NCBI GenBank assembly: GCA_947000775.1
Contig: CAMQGK010000327.1
Location: forward strand, 930,001-994,000
Direction: 5' to 3'
Length of the DNA stretch: 64,000 nucleotides
From: Pterois miles
Taxonomy: Eukaryota > Chordata > Actinopteri > Perciformes > Scorpaenidae
The stretch's first letter is position 1. Each line of letters begins with the position of its first letter. Both the position numbers and the translations under genes were made by a program. Positions 15,701 to 28,200 of this stretch are shown here, one piece after another. Under the pieces are notes generated by a model that was not told the origin of the DNA, did not search any database, and saw only the letters and a program-made list of their open reading frames with translations.

Positions 15701-18700
15701 TAGTCATAAACCAAAGTACTGGACACATTGAAATTTGAAATAAAAAGTCAGTGATCCTGAGGGGAGCATGAACATCTATATAGAATTTCATGGCAACACC
15801 TCCAATAGTTATAAAGCCATTTCACTAAAAGACAGAAACATGCTGGTGGCGAGTTAGGTGATCATGAAAGTTATCAGGATTTATCCTCTGGGGACCATAC
15901 ATGTTTGTATACAATTTCATGCCAATCCATCCTACAGTTGCTGAGATATTGTAGTCTGGACCAAAGTGGTGGACCGATACACTGAAAAACAGCCTAAAAA
16001 GGCTGAAGAAAGTGGATCTATTTATTTATGCATTCTATGTAAGCCTCTCCCTGTCTCCCATCCTCATGTTATTTTTCATTTTTAAGAGAAGCATGCCGCT
16101 GAAATTCAACATTGTCAACAAATAGCTATTAGTGTTATCTTGATTGTTTGCATAGCTTTCCTCCTGCTTAACACTGTCGTGGAAATTTAATATTTAACTG
16201 AAGAAGAAAGATGAGGTACTGGGAGAGAGGAGGTACGGGGAAAGTAAAACATCCCCTCTGGAATGCCTTTTGCATCTGTGATTGATGATGTACTGTATAA
16301 CCGTGAATTTTCACCTGTTCCATGTCTGTTATTGTCTATCTAGATCCATCTGAGATAGCAACCTTTGCCCTAGTCAACACTGATCCAGTCAAAGAAGGCG
16401 ACACTGTTACCATGAAGTGTGAGACTGACGGAAACCCTCAGCCTGAGTTTGACTTCACTAAGGATGTATGAGAGTATTTTTTGTGTTGTTTTCTGCTTTC
16501 CTTCATGTATCCAAAGTTTTTATAAAAACTAGAGCTGTCAAAGGTAACACGATAACAACAAATACGTTTTAACCCTGCTTATTTTGTTAATGCGTCAACG
16601 CAACTTGTGCTTTCTAGGTTGTAGCGGGCTCAGTTTTTAAAGCTAGAGTGAAGATTCATTGGTACCGTGTCATGTTGTGGAGGAGGCTAAATAACGCTCC
16701 AAAATTGCACTAAAGTTTGGTGAGGAAAAACTGTCAGGGCCATTTTCAGGGCTCCCTTGACCTCTGACCTCCAGATAGAGGAATGTAAATGGGTTCTATT
16801 GGTATCCACCAGTCTCCTCTTTACAGACATGCCCACTTTATGATAATCACATGCAGTTTGGATCAAGTCATAGTCAAGTCAGCACTCTGACACACTGACA
16901 GCTGTTGTTGCCTGTTGGGCTGCAGTTTACCATGTTATGATTTGGACAATTTGGACAATATTTAGCATTGTTTTGTGTTGTTAATTGAATTCTGATAGTA
17001 AATATACATACACTTGATAAGATCTCACTCAGTCTTAACTCACACCTCTCTCTGTCTCTCCACCTTCAGGGTAAAGCCATCACCGGTCAGGGTGGTCTGC
17101 TGCTGCTGAAATCTGTCAAGCGCACAGACAGTGGTGAATACACATGCACAGCCACAGATTTCGATAACCTGGACGCTGACCTGAGAGGCACAGTCAACCT
17201 CGCTGTCAACTGTGAGTGAGCCACAGACGCACACAGCTACAGAATTAAGTAAACATACGAGGAACAATTTACCTCCTTTTTTTGCAGTAAGCTCCTCTTT
17301 TTTATCAGTGAATCATAGAATTAAAGGGGCTAGAATGGAAAGAGCTTTAGTGGAATCCTTTCAGGAGGCCGATATCAGTTCAATTTTTCACAGTTCATCT
17401 GTTACTTTAATGTTATCCCAAGTACACTCCCTAATTTGATCATATCACACACATTAAGAGGAGATAACCTAGAAATAGCATGGAACAGGCTTAACTTTGG
17501 CTTTGAAATTGGCTTAACTTCAGACTAAGTGTATTAGCTTTGTACTTACAAAAAAATTATAGATTCTGCTGAGGACGGCCGTTTTAACAGCCTTATTACA
17601 TGGTTGTTTAAGCGATTTGATTTCAAGTGGGACTTTAACTCCTTACAATGTATAGAAGGCCTCAGGCTTCATGTGCCTTCCTCCCTCTCTTTCCATTTTC
17701 TCTCCGCCAGACATCGACCCAGTGAGCGTGACCCCCTCCCAGCCTCAGGTCGTCATGCTTGGAGACAAGGTGGAGTGGCAGTGTAAGACCAAGGCCTCTG
17801 CTACGCACACTGTTCAATGGATAAAGGTGCGCTCCACTTCTTCCTCGACCCACCTTTCTCCTTTCACTCCCATGGAAAAGTGGTGTATTTCTAGGAATAC
17901 AGAGGTTTCCTGATGTCCTCATCTGCCCACAGGATTCTTTCTGAGCACGTCTAGATAACAGCTTTTAAAATACAAACCTATTCCATTATTACATATTAAA
18001 GACAACCTATTGTGCTCTTCTGCCTTTTTTCCTTTCCTTTAGCGTGTTAGATAGCTTTTTTGTGCATGTAAAAGATCTGCGAAGTTACAAAGTCCACACC
18101 AAAGGGAGTTACCTTCCCCCCAGAAACACTGATCCTGAACTGCCTGAAACGCCTCGCTTGAAGCCCCGCCTTTTGTTCTGTAACGTGGTGATGTCATCAA
18201 GTAACACATTTGTATAAGACCTTTGTATAAGACCTGCCTAGTGGCTAGTTTGGCACGCCCTCAAACAAAGCTAGTTAGAGCGGAGCTGCAGCAGAGTCTG
18301 AAGAGTTTGGTTCAGTTGACCAACCAGAGCAGAGTGAGCCAGCTGTCCAATCAGAGCAGACTGTTTCAGGTGCTGCAGCACAGCCGGTAACAGAAAACTG
18401 AACCGTTTTTTTTTTTTAATATTAAAGCATGTTACAGCAGAAACTCAAAACACAAAGATGAACCTGAAAATAAGCATGATAGGTCCTCTTTAACAGCGCT
18501 GGCTGGATGTTGAAGATGTCCTTTCTGGGGCTCCATACTTGTATATGTTGTGATGCTGGTTTCAGCAACAGCCTTTATTCACTAGATATGACAACATTTC
18601 ATAATGTGACACATACATGACCTTAGTGGTGAGTAGACTAAACAAAACCCGTGCTCAAAGTAAGGTCAAATTATTGTTAATTTATAATTATTCTGACAAA

Positions 18701-20794
18701 AGCTAAAGATTAAATAAATTAAATTAAGATAAATCAAGTAAAAGTACTAAATATAACTACTCGAGTAAGAGTAAACAAGTATGTGAGTAGCGAGTTACTT
18801 CATTAGATGCAATGTGTTACATCAATGTATAACATCAAACTGGTTTCTCTGTTTCCTGTTTTCTCCGGTTCAATGTAGAACTGAAGTTCTAGATGTCTAC
18901 TGGTTTGGGCTGACTAAATAGGCAGCTCATAATATGACTTGTCATTTGAAAGGCAAACACAGCCTGGATGGTAGTCCAGGGATTTGCATGATTGGCTAGT
19001 CGCTTAATAGCTGTCGTGTGTGTGAGCTCAGCTGAACATAAAAATGATCTACAGCGAAATGTATCAGTAAAAAAAACAAGCAGTCTGTAGCGCAATGTAA
19101 CAGAGTAGAAGTACATATATTTTATTGTAAATGTACTTGAGTAAGAGTAAAAAGTACTCTGCAAAACAACTACTCTTTTTTTTTTTTTAATCACGTATAA
19201 CAGAGTAAATGTAATGCGTCACTACCCACCACTGTAACGTACTGAGGGTGCAGCTGGTACACAACACTGGAGCGTCTGGATCAGACACAGTGCTCCCTGT
19301 AAAGACAGTTGTGGCCTCGCTAAACAAGCTGCATAGTGTTGAGTCCAGTCGCAGCAACTGGAGAGCAGACGCTGGTGTTTGTTCCATTTGGTGTGAACAC
19401 CAATACATATTGTACACGATTAAATATAGTATTGTATCATATACTAATCTATATTGACTAATAGTCGACTAACGCTCACATGAATCTGTCGACTGGTCGA
19501 TGAGTTGATTTAATCAACAGATCTGTTTCTCCACAAAGAATCACACAAAAGCACCACTTTAAATTGTGTTAACCAGAGATGTGTTCATAAGTTTCTTAGA
19601 AAAAAAAACATAAAAAAAGGATTTATATAATGAAGAAATCTTACTAAATTTAGACCAAAACAAGCGAGAAATCGACTAAGAGGGGGCAGCCCTAGTGATG
19701 GCATCTTATATAGCTCATAATGAATCCTAAAATTGCGTGGTTAGCCTAAAATATAATCCTCCTGTGTAGGAAACATGCATGCTCAGTCCATGTTATATAT
19801 GATTTCTGTTTTACCGTAGTAGCCAGATAACTTTACTGAGTTAAAATATAAACATGCTAGAAAGGCAACAGCTGATAGATAATAAAACAAGGCTGGCAGG
19901 ATAAAGGTAATAGTTAATCGCAACAAAAAGCACTTCCTCTGGTGTCTGTATTCTATGGCAAACAAAGTACATGCTCAAACTGTATTTCCTGCAGTAAACA
20001 TACCAAAGAGGAGAGGATTTGTCAGAATCAGTGTTGTGGTGTTTTTGGTGTTTTGGTATTCATGTCTTCTCCTCCACTTGTTATGTGCAGAATGTTCCTC
20101 CTGTTTCAAACCTGTTGTTGTAGCCTGTGTATCTATTGTTGTGTCTCCTGGGTGTGATAGAAACTGCTGGTTTTCTTGGTAGAGAACGTGTTTGTTCTCC
20201 GTAAGAAGGATTCCTACGAGGAGACGTTGAGAGGAATTGCTAGAGACAGGTTCATCATGGAGGACGGACTTTGATCTGTTTGTGTGAAGGTTCTCCTTCT
20301 GCTTTCCCAGCATAGCTGCACGCCGTCAAACTAGACATTCGCAGTGCTGCTCGACTCTCGTATTTCACGCACAGAGAATAAAAAGAGCGAATTTAAGTCT
20401 GATGCTGTGTGCGTGTTCCTCCAGGGCTCTGAGGTGCTCTCACAGGACGGCATGCTGTCGATACAAGACGTCTCCTACCACAACGCTGGAGAGTACATGT
20501 GTGTTGGAGCTGTGCCATCTGTCCCAGGACTGACGGTCCAGGCTAGCGTCAACCTCACTGTCAAAGGTAACACACACATGCACAGACCTACGTCAGGAAA
20601 ACTAACAAAACTGTGGACAAGACTTAAGATTTCAATATACAGCTGTGTGTTTCCACTTCCCCTGGCAGTAACTTGTAGAAGTATGAGGCCTCCTGCTTAG
20701 GAGTTGCAAAATAACTGTTGCTTTATACCCGATTGTAAATAGACTAATCATTCATTTCCTAAATTATCCAACCTGTGCCACAACTACACACTGG

Positions 20795-20860
<66 letters not shown>

Positions 20861-23800
20861 ATAATAACAATGTGCTGGGTTTTGTTTCAGTCAGAGGAAG
20901 GAAGTCGTATTGTTCATAGATGCAGAGAGAAGGTGTGGCTTCCTACTGCAGTAGTGAAACCATTAGTCCACTGTAAACCACCATACAGGAGTTTAGTGAC
21001 ATCAGCTAATATTCTGCCTTAACATCAGAGTAAACATTTCATTCATTTCAACTTCCCAGCATGCAAGGCACAGTGTGTCACATTTGGGAGGTCAATCAGC
21101 AGTCACATGACGCCATTGGGCCTGAAAAGACTTTTTCTCACAACTTACGTTGAGAAAGAGACGTCTGTAACTCAGCGGATAATTTTTTTTAGGTGAATCA
21201 ACTCCCCAGTTCAGACATTCTAATAGTCCTTATTTAAATCATTACGTCCTTAAAGTTGTAAAATGCACTAATAGTCAGATCCAGAGTTATTTCCTTTATA
21301 TCTACGGAGACCCAGACTGTGACAGCAGCACAAGCTTGGAACCCATGACCGGGTCATGTGACCGAGTGGACGCTACTGCAGATGTTGGACATGTGCACTT
21401 GGGCCCAGTAAGACCGAGAAGATCCGGGTACTTTTCCAGACCCAAAAGTCTATGCATTGACTTCATGCTCCACTGAGCAGATTTCATAGGAAGGAACAGG
21501 GCCCTCTGTGTCCAGTTCTCTTTATACATCCATGATCTATATAGAGAGCAGGTCCTCTTGAACGAGTCCACCATGTTGCTCCGCCATGTTTCTACAGTAG
21601 CCCAGAATGGACAAACCAAACAGTGGCTCTAGAGAGAGTATTTTGTGTTTTAAGTTACCTGAAGGCCGCTGTAGTTTTCCGATGTGCTTGTGAAAATACA
21701 TATGAGCCGCTGAGTATGAAGCCGTGATATCAGCAGCTGCCGTCTGACTTCCGTCGCTCTTAAAGTAGTGTTACTATGGTAAGAATGACCTCTGAGCAAG
21801 GCGTTACCACAGTTTGTGACTCTGTAGCTCATGTTACTGCAGTCTTGAAAAGGGAGGACTGAGTGGATGGGTACTCATTTGGTTGCAATCTGCAACCACA
21901 CCATTAGATGCTGCTAAATCCTACACACTGTCCCTTTAAACTCTCCAGAGGCACTTTTTGTAGTTTAAAGAGTTGTTTCCTTTCATAGTAAAGGTTAGTG
22001 TTGAATTCATTCCCAGCCTGTTTTATGTTTTTATAACACAAGACGACTTTGATGACTAATTATTCAACTTAAGTTCAGTTAACTCACATTTTTAATACAG
22101 CAGGGGAACTTATGTTATTATTATTTTAACCAGCGCTAAATGATTTACAGTGTGTGTACATGTGTTTGCTGTGTTGTTTATACCAAAAGTTACTCCACCT
22201 CACTGGCTTCCTCACAATCTTTCCAGGAAAGCCAATGATCGAGGATCCCGCTATTGGAGAGGTGGGGAAGGAAGGAGACATGGTGACTCTGAAGTGTTCG
22301 GCCTACGGTTCTCCTTCCCCTCAGTTCATCTGGAAGCCTGCAGGAAAAGAGGTACGAATGTAAAAACACCGTCAAGACAAGCAGAGATAAAAATACAACA
22401 CAGCATTACCTGCTGTAGTGTGCAATTTACACAAATCACTCCGTAAGCAGATGTAATTGCTAGTTTCCTGGAGGGGAAAAGTAAAACAATAAAAGCAGAG
22501 TTAAAGATGTATTTTACACAAACACAAGTATCACTATAAGCATTTTCATTTGGGTCAATGTGTGAAGTTTGAAGCATGACTTTTCATAACATCTGAAGAT
22601 CTTGTTAGGCTGGTTGTTAAACTTCAAAAGAAATAGAAAAAGGAGGGAAAGAAACAGCTCGCGGGACTATGGAAAGTAATATCTTATTCTAATATTGATG
22701 TGATACACTTGAAAAGAAAATCCCATATGAAGCAGCTTTAAAGAAACTTACAACCTCATGAGTGAAATATTACATCAAATAAAGTGATAAAATGAGGTCA
22801 TGATCCTTCTGAAAGATTTGATCATTTTAGAAGCAAATGATGATATATGTAAGATCAAAGAGGAGAGATATTTAAGCTGCACAACTGACGGAGAGATCTT
22901 AATGAATAAATGAGAATCCTGGTTCATCGCTGTGTGTGCACGATGGGAACCAAACTTTAATAAGTGCAGCAAATAACAGGAAAATATGGCACAAAATGTA
23001 AAATATGGGACATAAGTGATTAGGGAATATCACGTCTTCTCTTTGTTGTCTTTCCTCCATCTCTCTTCCCTCCGTCCGTCGCCCCCGCCAGTCAGTATCA
23101 GTGGACGGTGACAAGGTGGTGAGCACCGTGACCCTGCCAGCCACCGCCGAGGTCATGAAGGACGGGGTGACCTGCGAGGTCTCCAACGAGCACGGAACAG
23201 ATAGCAAGACCATCCTGGTATCTCTCAAAAGAGGTCAGTGTCAGGAGATGATGGCAGCGATGATGCAGCGTTATCTCCCTCCTTCCTTCCCCCTCATGTT
23301 CTCTTCACTGCAGGCTTTTGATGTTCAGTTGTGATACAGAAATGTGTTGTCTGTAGTGACACAAAAAACTCTGGTAACACTTTCCATGACGCACGTCTAT
23401 AATGCATTAAAAACATGCTTATCGTGTGTTATAATGTTCTTATAGCACTGTATAATCATAGTTGTAGTACATAATGCCTTATAACAATAATCATGACACA
23501 TTATAAAATGCTAAAATAAATAAAGCATAATGGTCAAGTATTATAATCCTTCATAACTGTCACTCCCTAACAGTTTTTTGCAAGGATCATAGTGTATTAT
23601 AATTCCCATTGTTGTAATATATTATAGCTTTTTATAGCTATTTTAATGTGATTACTCAAAGTTGTCATTGTTTTGCTGCTAGTACAGGCTGGTTGTGTCT
23701 ACAAGGTAACCCACAAATTGCAAAAACATGCAACAGCTTTCAAAATTTCTTGTGAGACTCGCTGTCCGACGACTTATCCTAACCTTCCGACTAAAGCCTG

Positions 23801-25184
23801 GACCAGACCAGCTGCGTGAGGACCGCATGGCGGCTGCATTACCTGTTGTTTTTTATTTCGGCAACCATGTTAACAGTTTACAGCAGCCAGCATGAGACGT
23901 GCGGCTCACGGGATTCAAGGTCTCGCCTATTTTTGACGCGAGCCGTGTTCGGTTCACAGCAGCAACAGACAGTGGAAGTGATTGACTGTATATTGATATC
24001 ATACCAGCAACATTAAGTGTTGAAGTATTTTGAAATCAACGCTTCCTGCTTTCATTTCAAAATAATAAAAGCTTTTTTTCTATGGACAGAACCCCTGCAT
24101 TTGTTAACACAAGGCTTTTATTCTGAAATATGCGCAGGACAATGTTGTAGAACATGCAGTGACTTGCAGGGCTCCATGAATGAATATAGTAGGGGATTTT
24201 GCATGTGGATTATTAATATTATTTACAAATTAACACGTTTGACCTTTTTCTGTCCAAAATATATATAAATGACATTTATAATGAAATGAAATGACCATTA
24301 TAAAAGTCAAACTCTACAAAGTCAAACAAAAGAAAGAGCATCAGCAGCAGAAACACAGCTGACATGCAGCTGATGTGAACATGGGAAGCGTGAATCACAC
24401 AGCAGTGAGGTAATGCAGCCGCCACGTGCTGTTCACACGGCTGGTCGGGCCCAGGCTTTCGGGTTAAATCAGCAGCAGCTGGACTTGGTTTAGATTCTTG
24501 AAGACGTTTCACTTCTCATCTCTTTCTGAGCATGTTTATCTGCTGTTGGCAATCCTCCCGTTTCCCTTTTTGAGTGCCGAATGCACTCCGAATGCTACGG
24601 TGACCTGCTGCTGTGGAGAGTTATTTCATCTCATGCAGGCGCTGAGCGTACGCTCTAACAGGCCTTTGGCTGTAGTCTTTGCGGTGTGTTCGAGTGCAAC
24701 TTTTTGGCCGCGACATGAGGCGACTCAATGGCGACTCTTTGTCGCCGCTAGTTGATGTCTGCTTGGTGTGTCCCCAGCTTTAAGTACAGTATATAATTTG
24801 CCTCCTAAAACTGTTATTTTGAGCTATGCTATGGTGTGCAAAAATACAGTGACTTCCTGTTTCCGTCGTTGCTTTTCACCGGATGGTGTTCCTGGTGTTT
24901 CCTAGCAACCAATAAGTTGTAGCACTAAGAACTTAGTACATAGCCTTGGTAACGGATTTACGAAAAGCTGGTGAAACCAAAATGCTCTTTTACCTGCAAA
25001 CTAAACCTTTCCTTCTTTTTTCTCCTCTTCTTTTGCAGCAATTGACAACTCGGCCGACAGAGGTAGAGCCTTCTCCCTTCTCCTCCTCCTCTCCTCCCTC
25101 CTTCTCTCAGGACTCTTTGTTGTACAGACCCTGTAATTTAGAAATCCCCCCTCCACCCATCTCCTCTTGCCCTGGCCCCTGCAT

Positions 25185-25228
<44 letters not shown>

Positions 25229-28200
25229 CCCTCCGCTGTACTGTAATCTTGTATATTTGCCCTCTTGCTACCGAACACTGTGCATATTGTATATTGTTAT
25301 TCTTCTTCTCTTGTCACCTTTGTATGATGTCTGTCCTATATTTTGTGGATGCCACTACGACTTTTTGTGGCCCCTCGGGGACAATAAAGGAATCTATTCT
25401 ATTCCTTCCTTTCCTCTCTTTGTTTCCTCTCTGTGTCTCCTTTTTGGTCACCTCTTCTTTTCCGACTGCCTTCTTATTTCTCGCTTATCCTTTTTCGCCG
25501 TTTTCCACTCGCCGGGGTGCTGTGTGTGCGTAGGATTTAGTAACCTTAGCTTTTGTGTGCATATGCTCTTCGTGGTGTGTGTTGTGGTTGTTGCTTTGCT
25601 TTGCTATGGGACTGAGAAACTTTCTTTCTCTCAAAGTGCTGCTCTCTGGAAACCCTGTGCTTAAGTCAGGTCTGTATCGCTAATCCTACTGACGTGTGTC
25701 TGGCGTTCGTCTACAACTGTAAGTCACTGCGTGTGTATTTATGTATGTGTGCACACACAGTATTATGTATTTGTGTTTACAAGAGCTAATGTGTTTGTGT
25801 ATCCGTACTTGTATTACAGTAGTTGAGAGGACAGACTTTAAATTAGGACTTATTTGGGGGGTGAAATGATGAATTTCTCCATCACAACTTGAAGTTTGAA
25901 AGTTATTTCCCTTTTTTATTAATCAGCTTATTTTCTCATTTAATTGTTGATTCATTTAGTCCTGTAAATGAGACAAAACAGTGAAAATGCCTGTTACAAT
26001 CTTCGTAAGCATAAGTGGACGTCAGCAGATGTCTTCTTTTGTCCCAAATCGCCCCAACGATCAATTTACTATTACATAGGTGTTCAGACATAGGAAAATA
26101 ATGGACCTGTCCTGCACTTTGCCTTTTATTTTCTATTTCAGGACACCACAGAACAGAACAGCACAGTTTATACCACAGCCACTTATCACAGTCAAAAAAG
26201 GAGAGAGGTTATGTTTAAATTTGCATCCAGAGGTCAGTTTAGCCACAGAGGAAAGCAGCAGCTGTCACTGTTATTTTGCATGGTTAACTGTTCACCAGAA
26301 CTGTGCCTGAGGGACAGTTTTACAGAAATAGTTTGACATTTCCTGAAGTGTTGTCATCGCCGTGAAGTTGCCGAGGCAACAAGTGGAGACTCCAGGAAGT
26401 CGCCGCTCCATATCAAGAAAAAGTCCATTAAATTACCATCTATAAAACCAACAAATGAGATATAACATGTTAAATAGTAAGCTTTAGAGGCGCTGGTAGG
26501 AGGATTTTTTTTTAACCTTTTGACAGAGCCAGGCTAGCCGTTTCCCACTGTTTCCAGTCTTTATGCTAAGCTAAGCTAACCATCTCCTGGCTCCAGCAAG
26601 AAAGCAAACAACCATATCTCCCAAAATGTTGACCTATTCCTTTAAGGCATGCGAGCCAGCCAATCAAAAAAACAAATGTATTATAATGTTGTGGTTTATG
26701 TAGATAAAAGCTGATAGCATAATTATAGTGTCGTGTCCTCACAAGTGTAGTAATACAAGTGTAGGTGGATGGGTGAGTATGCTCAGTGTTGTTGTCTGGC
26801 TCTGGTCAGCTGTCCAGTTGTTATCTGTGAGTATACAGGCCCCGTTATTTTGGGTCCCATCACTTTTCAGTCATTGCATTCAAAAGTTAGACTAAACCCA
26901 CTCCCACTCCCTCTCTCCACCCGTCCATCCATCCGTTGTCTTCATCTGGACACCCATCCTCTCCCTCTCTCCATCCTCCCCTCCCCTCCGCATCCCGTCA
27001 CCTCTTCTCCAAATGAAATTACTTTCCTCCCCGTGTCCCCCTCTCTTCTACCGCACGAATCAAACACCACCACCCCCCTATACCCTTTCATGATTCCCCT
27101 CTCCCTTCCACTGCCCCTTCAAAATCAAAAACTCCCCCATCCTCCTCCCACCGCCTCCACTGTGATCAATCCTACACTTCCCCACCCCACGCCTTCCTCC
27201 CACCTCTGTCCTCCCCCACCATCCGTCCCTTCGTCCCTCCCACCCCCCTCCGTGTGTCCCTCCATTGCGGCGCTGTAGCCGACAAGCAGCAGGGAGGCTC
27301 CAGCGGGGTGGTGATAGCCGTGGTGGTGTGTGTCCTGCTGCTCCTGCTGATGGTGGCTCTCATCTACTTCCTGAACAAGAAGAGCAAGCTGCCCTGCAGC
27401 AAGAAGGACAAGAAGGAAGTGTGAGTAGACAAGAGGGAAGAGAGAGACGGAGTAGGGAGACAGGAGGGATTAATGTTAGCAGTGATTACCGAATGTGACT
27501 CAGTAACCACTAAAGGTCAACGACACCATGATGCTCGTTATAAGGATGTTCTGTGTGAAAAAGGTTTGAAACAAACTCCTCTGACGTAGATTTAATAGAA
27601 GCTCTACAAAGAAAAGATAATAATAAAAGAAGCACGTTCCAGCTTGTATACACTTTTTTACAAAACAAAATAAAGAAAAGGAGACAAATGTTACATATAA
27701 AATAAAAGCATGAATGAATCTATAAATACATGGATGAATAAATCCAATGTAAATAAAAGTTAGAGGTGTGTGCTTTCTGAGAAATTAAGAGACTCTTTGA
27801 TGAGGAAAAAAAAAATGCCAATATTTCTACCAGTAAAACAATGTATAACAGAGCTGCTACCAGTCTTTATATTTCCATCTGTCAAAGAGGCCGTATTTTG
27901 ATGGAACAAAGACATTTCATATCTTCATGTGACTCAGGACCATGATTACATGGTACGGAGCTCTAACAGAACATACAATAATAAAACAATGGCACTCAAC
28001 GTGGCTAATGTACAACAAATGTTACGTAAACAAAGGAAGGATATTCTTCAAAAAGGCACCTAAATTAAACATAACTTTTGGCTGATCGAATTATAATAGG
28101 AAAATCAATTTAAACACTGATGGGCAGTTTAAAGTAAAGTTGTAAATTTCTCCACTGTGGGACTAATAAAGGGATATCTTATCTTATCTTTAAAGGTTCT

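Noticed and set aside
22150..22446. 98-residue frame overlapping MCAM exon 11
   Set aside because: Shadow frame; the exon reads correctly in another frame with Ig motifs and matching phases.
24946..25664. Overlapping long + strand frames
   Set aside because: They cross the true MCAM microexon, a CA repeat and a LINE tail; T/C-rich composition keeps them open.
26769..27278. Pro/Ser-rich open frame that could be a mucin-like MCAM stalk exon (contains SNTTT)
   Set aside because: The frame runs into the TAG of the exon 14 acceptor. No acceptor/donor pair gives the needed phase 1 to 1, and low complexity alone keeps it open.
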